DNA of 64,000 nucleotides from Citrobacter amalonaticus (GCF_002918555.1 NZ_PQMB01000005.1:225089-289088), one strand, 5' to 3'. Positions 31,701 through 43,028 are shown, numbered from the stretch's first letter. Notes: a model not told the origin generated them from the letters alone. Translations and numbers: made by a program.

Positions 31701-32225
31701 GGCATTGAGTTTTTTAAGCTGGGTAATCGCTTCGTTACGCCGGGCGGGAACTTTTGCTACCGTGTTCCAGTATTCCAGCGCCATGTCACCATTCGGCGGA
31801 TTGCCTTTAAACAACTTATCGTAAGCAGCAACGGCTTCTTCGGCGTGTCCGGTCGTGGCCTGCAATCGCGCCTGTTGCAGGGCCGCAACCCCTTCAGGCG
31901 TCGAGAGCAACATGGTGGTTTGCGATGACTGATACGCGTGGGAACTCGGGGCTAACTGCGACAGTCGGTCGAGCTGTTTCTGCGCTCCGGCATTATCCCC
32001 CTGACGCAGCAGATAGCGAAAACGGGCGGCAACGACATCCGGGTTATTCGGATCCATCAGCTCCAGACGGTAAAGCGACTGCTGCACTAAATCTTCGCGG
32101 TGCGTCGCTTCCCCCAACCGTACCTGTTCCAGCAGTTGCTGTTGCGCGGAGGGGGCGGCCTCAGCAAACGGCATGACAGTAATGCCAAGAGATAAACTGA
32201 GTAAACTTAGTGTGAACTTGCGCAT
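28743..32225 (-). CDS. bcsC: Cellulose synthase outer-membrane export subunit BcsC
   Basis: The product has 1,160 residues with a signal peptide ([23 protein letters not shown]). Residues ~30-770 are TPR repeats (for example [31 protein letters not shown]). Residues ~800-1160 are the BcsC C-terminal beta-barrel with alternating aromatic strands. It guides the glucan chain across the periplasm and outer membrane. It overlaps the bcsZ stop by 19 bases. The length equals the family norm and no break is seen. Confidence 0.95.
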   Translation of the reverse strand: MRKFTLSLLSLSLGITVMPFAEAAPSAQQQLLEQVRLGEATHREDLVQQSLYRLELMDPNNPDVVAARFRYLLRQGDNAGAQKQLDRLSQLAPSSHAYQSSQTTMLLSTPEGVAALQQARLQATTGHAEEAVAAYDKLFKGNPPNGDMALEYWNTVAKVPARRNEAITQLKKLNASNPGNTALQNNLAQLLFSSDRRDEGFAVLEQMAKSSSGRNTASDIWYSQIKDLPVSDASVKALQKYLTLFSDGDNVTAARGKLNEQQQQLADPVLRARAQALAAVDAGQGNQAVRELQQAVSVNHSDSEAVGALGQAYSQRGDRASAVAQFKKALAMDPQSSSSDKWQSLLTMNSYWLAIQQGDAALETNRPDQAERFYKQARNIDNTDSYAVLGLGDVAMARQDYPAAERFYQQALRMDRDNSNAVRGLANIYRQQSPEKASAFIASLSASQRRSIDDIERSLENDRLAQQAETLENQGNWAQAAELHRRRLALDPGSVWITYRLSRDLWQAGQHRQADAQMRDLVRQKPTDPDQVYAYGLYLSGNDQDRAALAHINSLPRSQWNDNIQELVDRLQSNQVLETANRLRDGGKERDAEAMLRQQPPSTRIDLTLADWAQQRRDYAAARAAYESVLAREPANVDAMLGLTEVSLAQGDKPAARAQLAKLPAPAAGEVPSINTQRRVALAQMQLGDTAAAQQTFNTIIPQAKSQPPSMESAMVLRDAAKFQAQAGEPQQALETYKDAMVASGVTPTRPQDNDTFTRLTRNDETDDWLKRGVRSDAADLYRQQDLNVTLEHDYWGSSGTGGYSDLKAHTTMLHVDAPYSDGRMFFRTDLVNMNVGSFSADENGKWDNNWGTCTLYDCSGNRSQSGTGASVAVGWENDTWSWDVGTTPMGFNVVDVVGGVSYSDDIGPLGYTLNAHRRPVSSSLLAFGGQKDAPSNTGKKWGGVRADGAGIGLSYDQGEANGVWASLSGDRLTGKNVQDNWRVRWMTGYYYKIINENNRRVTVGLNNMIWHYDKDLSGYSLGQGGYYSPQEYLSFAVPVMWRQRTENWSWELGGSASWSHSRTKTMPRYPLLNLIPSDYREAASEQTNDGGSSQGFGYTARALIERRVTSNWFVGTSVDIQEAKDYTPSHLLLYVRYSAAGWQGDMDLPPQPLVPYADW

Positions 32226-33313
32226 TCCTGGCCCCAGTCAGGTAGTAACTCACCTTTGACGGTGAAGCGAAAACGATGCTCATCCCAGCCTTGTCCAAAG
32301 AGGGTTAGCATGTAGTTGTAATAGGCATCGCTGCCAGGAAAGTTATCCATCACGCGCTGTCGCTGCACCGCGGTAGCATCACGATTTTGCAGAAACGGCA
32401 GTAAGGCCGCTGAAAAGCCCGGCGGGCCATCGCCCTGAGCTTTTCCGCTGGCGACGTCCACTTTCTCCGGTGGAATACCATTTTTTGTTGTCAGGGCGGC
32501 CATCGGTTTGAGTCGTCCAAGTAATCGCGCTTTCTGCGGGTCGCCGTCATGCATCATTCCCGCCCACAGGTAGACACGAATCGCATCGTAGCTACCGATC
32601 AGCGTTTTTTCCGGCTTCAGCTGCCAGCCTTTGTTTTTTTCATAACGCACCCAGTCAGGCGAAAATCCTTTCGGGGCCGTTTCCATCAGCAGGCGTTGGT
32701 TGGTTTCGCGCAACGTCGTCCAGGGCGCGCCGAAACGGGTGAAATACTGTGCCAGCTGTGGAGGGAGATAGCTGGGGTTGAAGCGCCAGCTGTTTTCTTC
32801 GACAAAGCCCACTTTGCCCGGCAGCAACATCGAACCCAGACCAGGCACCGTCACGACCTCTTCACGGGCGATGCGTTTAAGGAGCGCTGTACCAATGTCG
32901 GTGTAACGGGGCTCTTTCCACAGCCTTCCTGCCTCCAGCAGCGACCAGGCCATCCAGATATCGCCATCGGATGCGGAGTTACTGTCCAGCACGCTCCAGG
33001 TCGACGGATCTTTTTGTCCCCACAGCCAGGCGGGCAGATGCTCCTTTAAAGAGCCCTGTGCCAGATTGTTTTGCGTCCAGTCGAGGATAGCGTCAAACGC
33101 CGCCCGATCGTTCGCGGCAAGGGCAAAGAACATGCCGTAACTCTGCCCTTCCGAAGTGGTGATTTTACGCGAGTCGCTGGGGTCAATAACCCGCCCCTCT
33201 TCGCTGATGTAATCCTTTTTAAACCGATCCCACGCCGGCCAGTTACAGGCCGCCTGAACGCTCAGCGCGGTCAGCATTAACACCACCACCATTCCACTTC
33301 GTAGCGCATTCAT
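32207..33313 (-). CDS. bcsZ: Periplasmic endo-1,4-beta-glucanase BcsZ
   Basis: The product has 368 residues with a signal peptide ([21 protein letters not shown]). It is a glycoside hydrolase family 8 enzyme: early [17 protein letters not shown] with the catalytic Glu, and [19 protein letters not shown] with the family Asp. It trims cellulose during secretion. It starts 6 bases after the bcsB stop and overlaps bcsC, so it belongs to the bcs operon. Confidence 0.95.
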   Translation of the reverse strand: MNALRSGMVVVLMLTALSVQAACNWPAWDRFKKDYISEEGRVIDPSDSRKITTSEGQSYGMFFALAANDRAAFDAILDWTQNNLAQGSLKEHLPAWLWGQKDPSTWSVLDSNSASDGDIWMAWSLLEAGRLWKEPRYTDIGTALLKRIAREEVVTVPGLGSMLLPGKVGFVEENSWRFNPSYLPPQLAQYFTRFGAPWTTLRETNQRLLMETAPKGFSPDWVRYEKNKGWQLKPEKTLIGSYDAIRVYLWAGMMHDGDPQKARLLGRLKPMAALTTKNGIPPEKVDVASGKAQGDGPPGFSAALLPFLQNRDATAVQRQRVMDNFPGSDAYYNYMLTLFGQGWDEHRFRFTVKGELLPDWGQECASSH

Positions 33314-33319
33314 AATCGG

Positions 33320-35671
33320 TTACTCACGGTCAGGATTAAGACGACGGCGGCTGATAATACGCAGCAGGCGCCACAGTACCCAGGCCAGCAGTACGACGCT
33401 GATTGCCGCCAGCACGGCCAGCAGCACCGGATGATTCGACAGGGCATACCACAGACGTTCAAACCACGGTAAATGTCCGACGTAGTAAACATCCCCCACG
33501 CGCAGGCTGTTCACACCGGATTCGCGAATGACAGAGACAGAACCAAACATCACCGCGCGTTTGCCGCTGTCATTAATTGCATCATTCAGCAATTCATAAC
33601 CACGCGGACTGTCAGCCAGCAGCGCAATCACGCTGCGTTGGTCGTTGAACGGTGACTGGAAGCCAACAATGGCGGCCATCGCGCCAGAGGAGCTGATCGT
33701 TGACTGCGCATTCGGCGTGCGATCGATTTCGTCCGGCATAATGCTCGGGAAGGCCGCCTGGCGCATGGGCGTTCTCACCCAGCTTTGCGTCGCCTGCACC
33801 AGTAAATCGATATGTTTGTCATCCTTCAGCTTGTCCGGAATAGCGCCGATTATCATGATGTCAGCGTCTTTGCCCTGAATCTGACTGCCGTCATCGGCGA
33901 TGGTCAGATTCAACGCCGGAAAGCCGGTTTGCGCGCCAATGATGCCGGTCATATCCAGCAGGGTTTGCATTTGCGCTTCGTTTGGCGTTTTCGGCATCAC
34001 GGCGATGGTTTCCGACAGGTCGGCCATCCGGCTGAACGGGAAACCGGCATTCGCGAAGGCGCGCAGATCCGGCATTTCAAGAAAGTGATAATACTTCGAG
34101 AAATCAATGGTGGAATCGTCGCCGATCACCACGTGATTCGGCACCGACTGGAAGGTGACACAGTTATCCACCGAACCGCCCGGCATCGGGTTCATGTACT
34201 CGAAGTTAAAGCGCAGCTGGTTGGTGGTGCCGAGCTTCAGCGCCGGAATCGACACGTCCGTTTTATCGTCCAGTAGGCCCTGCAACACCGGCAGACGCAG
34301 CAACAGGCGATTGCTCTCCTGATTCGAACTCAGGCTAAAGGCTTGCAGAAACTGGTTGTTCAGGCTGATGTCCATCCGCGAACTGTCTTTCGTCGGCGGC
34401 GTGGTGTAACGGTAGTTGATATTCATATCAATACCGGTACTGCGCAGAAGATAGAGATCCGGCGGCAGGTTCAGCGAAAGGTTGATTGGCGCAGGTTCCA
34501 TCCCGGAGGACTGTAACTGCTCCTCATAGGTTTTCAGCTCACCAAAAGTGACCGGACGGTCAGTGCGCACCCAGTTCGGCGCATCGTACGGTTTGCGTGC
34601 CACCAACGGTTTGACGTCATCAATGGTGACGCTGCTCCCACGGAACAGAACGTTCCCCTGGGCAATGCCCTTCGCCGCCATCAGCAGATCGTTATCGTCG
34701 CGACCAAACACCACCAGCAGTTTTATGTACGGATCTTCCGGGTGCGAGATCATTTCGATCGTCGGCGCTTTTACCGCGGGATGATCGCGCAGGAAGTCAG
34801 GACGCTTATCGTTGGTGGCAAAAACAATCGCGTTACGATCCGGCAGTTTGTTATACAGCACGGGGAAGTGCTGTCCGCGCCAGACTGCGCGGGAACCAAA
34901 CCACGATGAAACGATAGATGCCGCCTGCTGTTGCTCACGATCCGGCGCGCTGGCAAAAACCATCGGCAGGGTCATTGTCCGGGTATCACGCGGATCGAAG
35001 AACGGCACCGGGAAGTGTGACAAATCGTTTTGCACTTCCAGCGTCTGGTAGGTGAGATTGAGCACGCTACTGCGCCCCACGTCCAGCCACAGCGTGCTGC
35101 TGGCCGGGTTCTCACAAATATGTTGATAGTGTCCGACAAACTCCAGACGAACGCGGTTGAAATCGGTGATAAACAGCGGGTTGATCGGCATCTGCGCCAG
35201 CGTCTTTTTCCCTAACTGTTCTTCCGTCACCGGCAGTACGCCCATCAGTTCATCATTGAGATAGACCTTCAGCTGCGACTGCACCGGCAGCAGCGATGGC
35301 GATGGGGTGTACTCAAGATTCAGTACCGCCTTTGAAACCACTTCATCGCTACGCATACCAAACTCAATACTGCCGTTCGGATTCACCCCGCGCAGCACCA
35401 TGCTGCCCGGCGGCGGCGCAATTTGCGCGAAGGTCAGCTGCACGTCGCGGGAAGGCCCATGCTGCGCAACGATCGGCGCATCAGCGCCCGGCACGCCTGG
35501 CATGACCTGTCCTACAGGCTGATTTTCATCCACCGGCGCTGCAACGGCGGGTACCCCGGCTGGCTCAGTATTGATCAGCGGTTGGGTCGCAGGCGTTGCA
35601 TTCGCCACGAAAGCGGGGAGCGCGCTCATCCCCATTGCCACTGCACAAATCCAGGAAAGTTTTCTTTTCAT
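33320..35671 (-). CDS. bcsB: Cellulose synthase periplasmic subunit BcsB
   Basis: The product has 783 residues from the ATG at 35671 (MKRKLSWICAVAMGMSALP), chosen because a signal peptide starts there; the longer frame to 35758 lies inside bcsA. It is a large periplasmic part of carbohydrate-binding-like and flavodoxin-like repeats, with a C-terminal membrane anchor (VLLAVLAAISVVLLAWVLWRLL) that completes the BcsA channel. A Pro/Ala-rich linker follows the signal peptide. It is needed for polymer synthesis and passage with BcsA. Confidence 0.95.
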   Translation of the reverse strand: MKRKLSWICAVAMGMSALPAFVANATPATQPLINTEPAGVPAVAAPVDENQPVGQVMPGVPGADAPIVAQHGPSRDVQLTFAQIAPPPGSMVLRGVNPNGSIEFGMRSDEVVSKAVLNLEYTPSPSLLPVQSQLKVYLNDELMGVLPVTEEQLGKKTLAQMPINPLFITDFNRVRLEFVGHYQHICENPASSTLWLDVGRSSVLNLTYQTLEVQNDLSHFPVPFFDPRDTRTMTLPMVFASAPDREQQQAASIVSSWFGSRAVWRGQHFPVLYNKLPDRNAIVFATNDKRPDFLRDHPAVKAPTIEMISHPEDPYIKLLVVFGRDDNDLLMAAKGIAQGNVLFRGSSVTIDDVKPLVARKPYDAPNWVRTDRPVTFGELKTYEEQLQSSGMEPAPINLSLNLPPDLYLLRSTGIDMNINYRYTTPPTKDSSRMDISLNNQFLQAFSLSSNQESNRLLLRLPVLQGLLDDKTDVSIPALKLGTTNQLRFNFEYMNPMPGGSVDNCVTFQSVPNHVVIGDDSTIDFSKYYHFLEMPDLRAFANAGFPFSRMADLSETIAVMPKTPNEAQMQTLLDMTGIIGAQTGFPALNLTIADDGSQIQGKDADIMIIGAIPDKLKDDKHIDLLVQATQSWVRTPMRQAAFPSIMPDEIDRTPNAQSTISSSGAMAAIVGFQSPFNDQRSVIALLADSPRGYELLNDAINDSGKRAVMFGSVSVIRESGVNSLRVGDVYYVGHLPWFERLWYALSNHPVLLAVLAAISVVLLAWVLWRLLRIISRRRLNPDRE

Positions 35672-35681
35672 CGCGTTATCA

Positions 35682-38300
35682 TCATTGTTGAGCCATAACC
35701 TGTTCCGGCTGCTGCACCGCGTCTTCCCGCTCAGGACGACGCGGCACAAACGACACAATCCAGGAAACCAGGGAAGTCAGAGACTGGAAAATTACTTTGA
35801 CGAAAGACGGGGCAAACTCCGCCAGATGGCGATAGCCGCGGAAGCCCAGCTTCAGAATGTCCAGCAGACTTTCCAGAGGTTTATCCTCCGGGAAACTGTC
35901 CTGCCAGAGCGCCCATGTATCCGCACGGGCAAACGTACACTGCACAAAATCGATATGCTGTTTGGTGGTAAGCGGCATCAGTTGCAGCCCCACTTCGTCA
36001 CCCCACACTCGCGCCACCTGCGTCGGGAAGACATACTCCTGTTGGCCGCGTTTAAGCAGTAACTTGATTTTCTGCCCTTCCAGTACCCGGGCCTGACCGT
36101 TGATCCTGATCCCCAGCCCACCGTCAGAGAAATCATGTACGGTGCACGAGAACAGATGACCATCCTCACGGACAATCGCCGCGGGCATAGACATTTCAAC
36201 ACGGTGTGAACGTCTGACCTGTTTACTTTCCACCGACACCGCCACCGCGCCGCCAAGAATAATCAGGTTGTAGAAGACCCACACCAGGCTGACGGTCACC
36301 GTGAACATCTCGTTTTCCGGACCATAGAAATAACGCCAGATACCAACCGCCACGCCGAGCAGATTAAGCAGAACCAGGTAGATATAGGGGCGCGAGATCA
36401 CCCAGTCGACGTACTCCTCTTCCACCAGTCCGCCTTTCGCGGTGACGTTGAATTTCCCTTTATGCGGGTTAATCAGCGCCACCAGCGTCGGCGGGGCGAT
36501 GTACCAGGCGAGCACCGTTTCATAGATTTCACTCCAGAAGGAATGTCGATATTTGCCCTGAATCTTCGAGTTGGTCAGGCTGGCGTGAATCATGTGCGGC
36601 AAAACAAACAACGCAATCATCAGCGCAGGGGCGTAGATGATATAAGCATGCAGCAACAGAAACGCCAGCGGCGCGGTCAGGAAGATCAGTCTGGGGATCC
36701 CGGACAGGAAGTGGAACATGGCGTTGATGTAGCACAGGCGCTGGGCAAACTTCAGCCCTTTCCCCTTAAATGGGTTATCCAGACGGAAAATCTGCACCAT
36801 TCCCCGCGCCCAGCGAATACGCTGTCCGATATGCGCAGAGAGGCTCTCGGTTGCCAGCCCTGCCGCCTGTGGAATGCGCATATAGGCGGAGGTATAGCCC
36901 CGACGATGCAGGCGCAGCGAAGTGTGCGCATCTTCGGTGACGGTTTCTACCGCGATGCCGCCAATTTCATCGAGCGGCTTGCGACGAATCACGGCACAAG
37001 AACCACAGAAGAAAGTAGCATCCCACATGTCGTTACCATCCTGCACCAGACCGTAGAACAGCGTGCCTTCGTTCGGCGTTTTACGAAAACGTCCCAGGTT
37101 GCGTTCAAAAGGATCCGGTGAGAAGAAGTGGTGCGGGGTCTGCATCATCGCCAGCTGTTTCTCTTTGAGGAACCAGCCCACCGTCATTTGCAGGAATGAG
37201 CGCGTGGGGACGTGGTCACAGTCAAAGATGGAGACAAATTCACCTTTGGCGTACTTCAGCGCATTGTTGATGTTACCGGCTTTTGCGTGCTCGTGAGTGG
37301 TTCGGGCGATGTAGTGAACCCCGACGTCCCGGGCAAACTGCCTGAACTCTTCACGTCCGCCGTCATCCAGAATCCAGATATTGAGCTTATCTTTCGGCCA
37401 GTCGATACCCAGCGAAGCGTAAATGGTGTTTTTCACCACGTTAAGATCTTCGTTATACGTTGGGACGAAGATATCCACCGTCGGCCACAGCGCCATATCC
37501 TTCGGCAAAGGGACCGGCTGACGGTTCAGCGGCCAGACCACCTGGAAGTAGCCCAGCACCAGCACAATCCACGCGTAGGTTTCAGCAAACAGCAGAACCA
37601 GGCCGCAGACCAGGCTAACCGGATCGTTCCAGTTGAGCGTGGAGGTGTAGCGCCACCAGATATAACGGCATGATACCGTCAGCGACAATACAATCAGCAT
37701 TAGCGCGGAAAAACGCCCCGGCAGGCGACGAACCACCAGCGCCACGCCCCATAACAGCATCAGGAAGATAAACTGTGACAGTGGATTGAAAGGCTGGGTA
37801 ATACAAATCAGCGCCAGAATCAGTGAGAAGGTGACGATGATACCGAGGATAAAACGGCGCGCCCCGAGGCTAAGATGACCAAGCTCTTTTTGTTTATCCA
37901 GGTGGGTCGTGTTGTGGCTGAAACGCCCTGGCAAATCCTCCATCCACTGATGGTAACGGCCACGTATTCCGTGCAGGCGAGAAAAGCGCTTCCCGCGCGA
38001 TTCGGTATTTTCTTTACGCGAGGTTGTCGCTATCAGCCACAACGTCTGAATGGCGTAACGTGCCGGATCCAGCGGACGCGGACGGGCGGCGTTAATATGC
38101 GGATAGAGGGCTTTACGTTCGGCGCGAATACGCTGCCAGCGGGGATGCTCCAGCGGAATAAAGGTCCACGCCAGAATCACCCACAGACAGCCCAGCGCCG
38201 CGCTAAATGGCGATGCGCCATGACGACGATAGTCCTGATAGCGCTCGCTCAGACGGGCGCTAACCGGCGGAACAAGCAACCACCGGGACAGGATATTCAT
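35682..38300 (-). CDS. bcsA: Cellulose synthase catalytic subunit BcsA
   Basis: The product has 872 residues, as in E. coli. N-terminal membrane helices precede a GT2 glycosyltransferase domain: DIFVPTYNED, the DxD-type FDCDHVP near 358, TVTEDAHTSL near 453 and the QRIRWARG product-binding motif near 489. More helices follow. A C-terminal PilZ domain has RRSHR near 690 and DFSDGGLGI, both halves of the c-di-GMP site. It polymerises UDP-glucose when c-di-GMP is bound. The start overlaps bcsQ by 4 bases. Confidence 0.97.
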   Translation of the reverse strand: MNILSRWLLVPPVSARLSERYQDYRRHGASPFSAALGCLWVILAWTFIPLEHPRWQRIRAERKALYPHINAARPRPLDPARYAIQTLWLIATTSRKENTESRGKRFSRLHGIRGRYHQWMEDLPGRFSHNTTHLDKQKELGHLSLGARRFILGIIVTFSLILALICITQPFNPLSQFIFLMLLWGVALVVRRLPGRFSALMLIVLSLTVSCRYIWWRYTSTLNWNDPVSLVCGLVLLFAETYAWIVLVLGYFQVVWPLNRQPVPLPKDMALWPTVDIFVPTYNEDLNVVKNTIYASLGIDWPKDKLNIWILDDGGREEFRQFARDVGVHYIARTTHEHAKAGNINNALKYAKGEFVSIFDCDHVPTRSFLQMTVGWFLKEKQLAMMQTPHHFFSPDPFERNLGRFRKTPNEGTLFYGLVQDGNDMWDATFFCGSCAVIRRKPLDEIGGIAVETVTEDAHTSLRLHRRGYTSAYMRIPQAAGLATESLSAHIGQRIRWARGMVQIFRLDNPFKGKGLKFAQRLCYINAMFHFLSGIPRLIFLTAPLAFLLLHAYIIYAPALMIALFVLPHMIHASLTNSKIQGKYRHSFWSEIYETVLAWYIAPPTLVALINPHKGKFNVTAKGGLVEEEYVDWVISRPYIYLVLLNLLGVAVGIWRYFYGPENEMFTVTVSLVWVFYNLIILGGAVAVSVESKQVRRSHRVEMSMPAAIVREDGHLFSCTVHDFSDGGLGIRINGQARVLEGQKIKLLLKRGQQEYVFPTQVARVWGDEVGLQLMPLTTKQHIDFVQCTFARADTWALWQDSFPEDKPLESLLDILKLGFRGYRHLAEFAPSFVKVIFQSLTSLVSWIVSFVPRRPEREDAVQQPEQVMAQQ

Positions 38301-39049
38301 GATGTGCTCCGGACCACGGTTTTATGACCTGAGTAATGAAGCAGGCACCAGTTCGCCAGCGTTAATACCTCTTCTGCCGCCAGTGAATCACTACGGTATT
38401 CGCCCAGCGGCTGTTTTGACGCCATGCACTCTGCTACGGATTCGTCACGATGGATGACCATCGGCAACAGGCCTTTCTGGCTCTGAAGCCAGACCTGATA
38501 AAGATCGTCCTGTAATTGGCTACCCACACGCAAATCGTTAATCAGGATGTGCGATCCTCCCGGCAGCGCCTGCTGATGAAGACGAACATGGCTGTTCGTA
38601 TCCACCTTCACTATTGCCAGAGTGTGATCGCACAGATTCACCAGCTGACGCGTAAGCTGCGCTGAGCCATGAGGCAAATCCAGTAAAATCCAGCGATAGC
38701 GTTGGCTCTCTTTAAGCGCAGATATCCCCGCGCAAATTTCACCCAGTTTTTCCTGCCATTGTTCAGGATTCATTCTCTCTTCAGCGGTCAACTGGCCAAA
38801 TGGCAGCAGATCGAGCTGCGAGGTGTAGCGCAGACCGGCATCTTGCCAATCCCGTCCGTCCAGAATAGCTCTGGCCCAGCCATCCCGGTGTACGAAATCC
38901 ACGTTGAAAAACAGACGCAGCTGATTGTCAGGACTGGTATCGATGACCAGAACGTTTTCCCCGAGCATCTGCAATGACCAGCCCAGCGCCGCAGTGATGG
39001 AGGTTGTTCCTACGCCGCCACGTATCCCCTGAAGTCCCAGAATACCCAT
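38297..39049 (-). CDS. bcsQ: Cellulose biosynthesis MinD/ParA-like ATPase BcsQ
   Basis: The product has 250 residues. It has a deviant Walker A (GIRGGVGTTSITAALG) at residues ~8-20, IDTSPDNQLRL as switch region, and LLDLPHG as Walker B. It helps localise and assemble the secretion complex with BcsR and BcsE. The frame is intact; E. coli K-12 carries an early stop in this gene and makes no cellulose, so this strain should be able to. Confidence 0.94.
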   Translation of the reverse strand: MGILGLQGIRGGVGTTSITAALGWSLQMLGENVLVIDTSPDNQLRLFFNVDFVHRDGWARAILDGRDWQDAGLRYTSQLDLLPFGQLTAEERMNPEQWQEKLGEICAGISALKESQRYRWILLDLPHGSAQLTRQLVNLCDHTLAIVKVDTNSHVRLHQQALPGGSHILINDLRVGSQLQDDLYQVWLQSQKGLLPMVIHRDESVAECMASKQPLGEYRSDSLAAEEVLTLANWCLLHYSGHKTVVRSTS

Positions 39050-39060
39050 CCACGACTCCC

Positions 39061-39249
39061 TTATTGTTGTTGCGCAAATTCAGCCAGCAACGGCCAGCGT
39101 TTAATCGCAGAAGCCAGTTGCTCGCGTTGGGAAATATCGGTGTAATCGATTTCTGGCAATGAAAACGCCTGACTTAGCGCCAGAAAGTCATTTTGAAAGG
39201 TATAGCCTAATGCTGAATCAGGCAGAGTCGTGGATTCGTTGTCAGACAT
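39061..39249 (-). CDS. bcsR: Cellulose biosynthesis protein BcsR
   Basis: The product has 62 residues, acidic at the start, with the conserved FQNDFLALSQAFSLPEIDYTDIS core and KRWPLLAEFA. It binds BcsQ and stabilises BcsA/BcsB. It is first in the leftward bcs operon; its promoter lies in the 275-base gap shared with bcsE. Confidence 0.93.
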   Translation of the reverse strand: MSDNESTTLPDSALGYTFQNDFLALSQAFSLPEIDYTDISQREQLASAIKRWPLLAEFAQQQ

Positions 39250-39524
39250 TTTATTTATCCCTTTTGAAAATACTCGCCCTGCTTCAGATCATTTTTCTGT
39301 CAGCATCCAGTCCCTTCCAATCGACAATAGCAACATGGAGGATCGTTCATTTTTCACTTTGCGTTGCGCAACAAATAAGCGCTGAGGCCAATGTCAGGAG
39401 GCATCCAGTCCACAAAATTGATTCATATGCTAAATCTGATACGTTTTAATTTCAATGTTAGGTTTATTTCTGTACTTTCGCTAGTAAACTGATAAACAGA
39501 CAAAATAGCGACCAGAGGAACGCT

Positions 39525-41084
39525 GTGAACCCCATATTCTCTCTAGGTATCTCATCACTATGGGATGAACTTCGCCATATGCCAGCTGGCGGTGTCTGGT
39601 GGATTAATACCGATCGTCATGAAGATGCCATAAGTTTAGTGAATCAAACCATTGCATCTCAAGCAGAAACCGCCAAAGTTGCGGCCATTTGCATGGGCAG
39701 CGATCCGAATAAAATAATCAAATCAGAAGATTCTCATGGCCCGGAAAAAGTTTACTTGTTCTCTTTGCCAGATTCCGTGAATGGTCTGCATTTTTTGCCC
39801 CGTGATTTAACCTGTTCTGTTGATCCTGATAATTATTTATTCATTCTTATTTGCGCAAACAACGCATGGCAAAATATTCCATCAGAACGGCTTCGCCAGT
39901 GGCTGGATAACATGAGTCGTTGGGCGCGGTATCATCAATGTACTCTGCTGGTGATGAATCCAGGCAACAATAATGACAAACAATTCACTTTGTTGATGGA
40001 GGAACATCGTTCGCTTTTCGGTCTTGCCAGCCTGCGCTTCCAGGGCGATCTGCATCTGTTCGATGTCGCTTACTGGTGTAATGAAAAAGGGGTTAGCGCA
40101 CGTCAGCAGCTTACCGTTCGCCATCATGAAGGACAGTGGGCACTGGTACAGCAGAAAGAGGCAGAGCTACAGCCCCGGAACGACGAAAAGCAGATCCTCA
40201 GCAATATTGCTGTTCTTGAAGGCGCGCCACCGCTGTCGGAACACTGGAAATTATTCGATAACAACGAAGCCCTGTTCAATGAAGCGCGTACCGCTCAGGC
40301 CGCAACGCTCATTTTTTCATTGCAGCAAAACAGCCAGATTGAACCACTGGCACGCAGTATTCATACCCTGCGCCGCCAGCGGGGAAGCGCGCTGAAAATC
40401 CTGGTGCGGGAAAATATCGCCAGCCTGCGCGCCACTGACGAACGTTTGCTGCTGGGCTGCGGAGCCAATATGGTTATTCCGTGGAACGCCCCACTCTCTC
40501 GTTGTCTGACGCTTATCGAAAGCGTGCAAGGACAGCAATTCAGCCGTTATGTTCCGGAAGATGTCTCTACGCTGCTGTCGATGACCCAGCCCGTGAAGCT
40601 GCGTGGTTTCCAGAAGTGGGATGTTTTCTGCGAAGCGGTGAGTAATATGATGAACAACACCCTGCTTCCCGCAGACGGAAAAGGGGTGATGGTGGCGCTA
40701 CGCCCGGTCCCCGGCATTCGTGTTGAACAGGCGCTGACGTTGTGCCGCCCAAATCGTACTGGCGACATCATGACCATCGGCGGCAACCGACTGGTGCTGT
40801 TCTTATCTTTTTGTCGGGTTAACGACCTGGACACGGCGTTAAACCATATCTTCCCGCTGCCAACGGGCGATATTTTCTCCAATCGCATGGTCTGGTTTGA
40901 AGATAATTTGATCAGCGCCGAACTGATCCAGATGCGTTTATTGTCACCGGAAATGTGGGGGAAACCACTGCCTTTAACGCAGTCCGCAAAGCCCGTGCTC
41001 AATGCCGAACACGATGGTCGGGTCTGGCGTCACATCCCTACCGCTGTGCGATTACTGGATGATGAAGTGGAGCACTCGTCATGA
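39525..41084 (+). CDS. bcsE: c-di-GMP-binding cellulose regulator BcsE
   Basis: The product has 519 residues from a GTG at 39525 with AGAGGAAC upstream. It is a GIL-domain protein. The C-terminal third carries the RTGD motif near 411-414 that fits the RxxD c-di-GMP site, and a RATD sits near 302. It binds c-di-GMP and raises cellulose output through BcsRQ and BcsF. It starts the rightward bcsEFG operon, and the bcsF start overlaps its stop by 4 bases. Confidence 0.94.
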   Translation: MNPIFSLGISSLWDELRHMPAGGVWWINTDRHEDAISLVNQTIASQAETAKVAAICMGSDPNKIIKSEDSHGPEKVYLFSLPDSVNGLHFLPRDLTCSVDPDNYLFILICANNAWQNIPSERLRQWLDNMSRWARYHQCTLLVMNPGNNNDKQFTLLMEEHRSLFGLASLRFQGDLHLFDVAYWCNEKGVSARQQLTVRHHEGQWALVQQKEAELQPRNDEKQILSNIAVLEGAPPLSEHWKLFDNNEALFNEARTAQAATLIFSLQQNSQIEPLARSIHTLRRQRGSALKILVRENIASLRATDERLLLGCGANMVIPWNAPLSRCLTLIESVQGQQFSRYVPEDVSTLLSMTQPVKLRGFQKWDVFCEAVSNMMNNTLLPADGKGVMVALRPVPGIRVEQALTLCRPNRTGDIMTIGGNRLVLFLSFCRVNDLDTALNHIFPLPTGDIFSNRMVWFEDNLISAELIQMRLLSPEMWGKPLPLTQSAKPVLNAEHDGRVWRHIPTAVRLLDDEVEHSS

Positions 41085-41272
41085 TGAACATTAACGATAT
41101 TCTTCAAATCATTATCGTCTGCGCCCTGATTTTTTTCCCGCTGGGCTACCTGGCTCGCCATTCTCTGCGCCGCATCGGTAACACGATGCGACGTTTATTT
41201 GTCAAACCTCGTTATGTTAAACCGGCCGGAACGTTGCGCCGCACCGTGATTTCCAGGGCAACTAAAAAATGA
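41081..41272 (+). CDS. bcsF: Small membrane protein BcsF
   Basis: The product has 63 residues: one membrane helix ([19 protein letters not shown], ~5-23) followed by a basic tail. It anchors BcsE at the membrane and recruits BcsG. It overlaps both neighbours by 4 bases, so bcsEFG translation is coupled. Confidence 0.93.
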   Translation: MMNINDILQIIIVCALIFFPLGYLARHSLRRIGNTMRRLFVKPRYVKPAGTLRRTVISRATKK

Positions 41273-42948
41273 CTCAACAAACTCAACATACACCAATGCC
41301 TTCTCCACTCTGGCAATACTGGCGCGGTCTTTCCGGCTGGAATTTCTATTTTCTGCTCAAGTTTGGCCTGCTCTGGGCGGGTTATCTCAATTTTCATCCG
41401 CTGCTGAACCTGGTGTTTATGGCCTTTTTGTTGATGCCGATACCGCGTTACAAGCTGCACCAGCTCCGTCACTGGGTTGCCATCCCAATCGGTTTCGCGC
41501 TGTTCTGGCATGATACCTGGCTTCCTGGCCCGGAAAGCATTATGAGTCAGGGATCGCAGGTTGCCGGTTTTAGCGCCGATTACATGCTCGATCTGGCGAC
41601 CCGATTTATCAACTGGCAGATGATTGGCGCCGTATTTGTTCTGCTCATTGCCTGGCTGTTTGTGTCGCAGTGGATCCGGGTGACTGTCATTGTGGTTGCT
41701 ATCCTGGTGTGGCTGAACATCCTGACGCTGACAGGGCCGAGTTTCTCCCTGTGGCCAGCCGGTCAGCCGACAGACACGGTCACGACAACGGGTGGTAATG
41801 CGGCAGCGACGGTTGCCACTGCGGCCGGGACGCCGGTCGTTGGCGATATTCCTGCCCAGACCGAACCGCCAACGTCAGCCAATCTGAACGCCTGGCTGAA
41901 CACCTTCTTTAACGCCGAAGCCAAGCGCAAAACGCCGTTCCCGTCCTCGCTGCCCGCAGACGCACAGCCGTTTGAACTGTTGGTGATCAACATCTGCTCG
42001 CTTTCCTGGTCTGATATTGAGGCTGCCGGGCTGATGTCGCACCCGCTATGGTCACATTTCGATATACAGTTTAAGAACTTTAACTCTGCCACGTCCTACA
42101 GCGGCCCGGCGGCGATTCGTCTGTTGCGCGCCAGCTGCGGTCAGTCTTCGCACATTAACCTGTACCAGCCGACGGGAAATGACTGTTACCTCTTCGATAA
42201 CCTGTCGAGACTGGGCTTCACCCAGTATCTGATGATGGGGCATAACGGCGAGTTTGGCGGCTTCCTGAAAGAAGTTCGCGAAAACGGTGGGTTGCAGGCT
42301 GAATTGATGGACCAGGAGAAGTTACCGGTAGAGTTATTGGGCTTTGATGGTTCTCCGGTTTACGACGATTCCGCCGTACTGAATCGTTGGCTGGACACCA
42401 CGGATAAAGATAAGGATTCACGCAGTGCAACGTTCTATAACACCTTGCCGCTGCACGACGGTAACCACTATCCGGGCGTAAGCAAAACGGCAGATTACAA
42501 AGTGCGGGCGCAGAAGTTTTTTGATGAGCTGGATGCGTTCTTTACCGAGCTTGAGAAATCGGGCCGTAAAGTGATGGTGGTGGTCGTGCCGGAACACGGC
42601 GGGGCGCTGAAAGGCGACAGAATGCAGGTCTCCGGTCTGCGTGATATCCCAAGCCCGTCAATCACCAACGTCCCGGTGGGCATCAAATTCTTCGGCATGA
42701 AAGCGCCGCATCAGGGAGCGCCAATCGAAATTACCCAGCCAAGTAGCTATCTGGCAATTTCCGAACTGGTTGTGCGTGCCCTGGACGGGAAGCTGTTTAA
42801 TGAGGACAACGTAGACTGGACTCAGCTTTCAGGTAACCTGCCACAGACGGCGGCGGTTTCTGAAAACGACAACGCGGTGGTTATTCAATATCAGGACAAA
42901 CCCTATGTACGCCTGAACGGTGGCAGTTGGGTACCTTATCCGCAGTAA
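41269..42948 (+). CDS. bcsG: Cellulose phosphoethanolamine transferase BcsG
   Basis: The product has 559 residues. Four or five N-terminal membrane helices (to ~165) and a Pro/Thr linker precede a periplasmic alkaline-phosphatase-fold domain. The nucleophile region [20 protein letters not shown] lies near 275-290 and a metal-site [13 protein letters not shown] near 440-452. It transfers phosphoethanolamine from phosphatidylethanolamine to cellulose, giving the modified polymer known in E. coli and Salmonella. It is last in bcsEFG. Confidence 0.95.
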   Translation: MTQQTQHTPMPSPLWQYWRGLSGWNFYFLLKFGLLWAGYLNFHPLLNLVFMAFLLMPIPRYKLHQLRHWVAIPIGFALFWHDTWLPGPESIMSQGSQVAGFSADYMLDLATRFINWQMIGAVFVLLIAWLFVSQWIRVTVIVVAILVWLNILTLTGPSFSLWPAGQPTDTVTTTGGNAAATVATAAGTPVVGDIPAQTEPPTSANLNAWLNTFFNAEAKRKTPFPSSLPADAQPFELLVINICSLSWSDIEAAGLMSHPLWSHFDIQFKNFNSATSYSGPAAIRLLRASCGQSSHINLYQPTGNDCYLFDNLSRLGFTQYLMMGHNGEFGGFLKEVRENGGLQAELMDQEKLPVELLGFDGSPVYDDSAVLNRWLDTTDKDKDSRSATFYNTLPLHDGNHYPGVSKTADYKVRAQKFFDELDAFFTELEKSGRKVMVVVVPEHGGALKGDRMQVSGLRDIPSPSITNVPVGIKFFGMKAPHQGAPIEITQPSSYLAISELVVRALDGKLFNEDNVDWTQLSGNLPQTAAVSENDNAVVIQYQDKPYVRLNGGSWVPYPQ

Positions 42949-42952
42949 TGCG

Positions 42953-42982
42953 AAAAAAGGCCGCAGAGTCTCCCCTGCGGCC
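42953..42982 (-). terminator. Leftward intrinsic terminator
   Basis: The perfect 8-bp stem GGCCGCAG / CTGCGGCC has an 8-base loop and, on the minus strand, is followed by six T. It lies 4 bases past the bcsG stop but points the other way, so it ends leftward transcripts from the decayed ldr/relE region. No comparable rightward terminator for bcsG was seen. Confidence 0.8.
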
Positions 42983-43028
42983 TGGTTCGGGCGCATGTTG
43001 CCATCACGGCAGGCAGACGCCCGCAACG

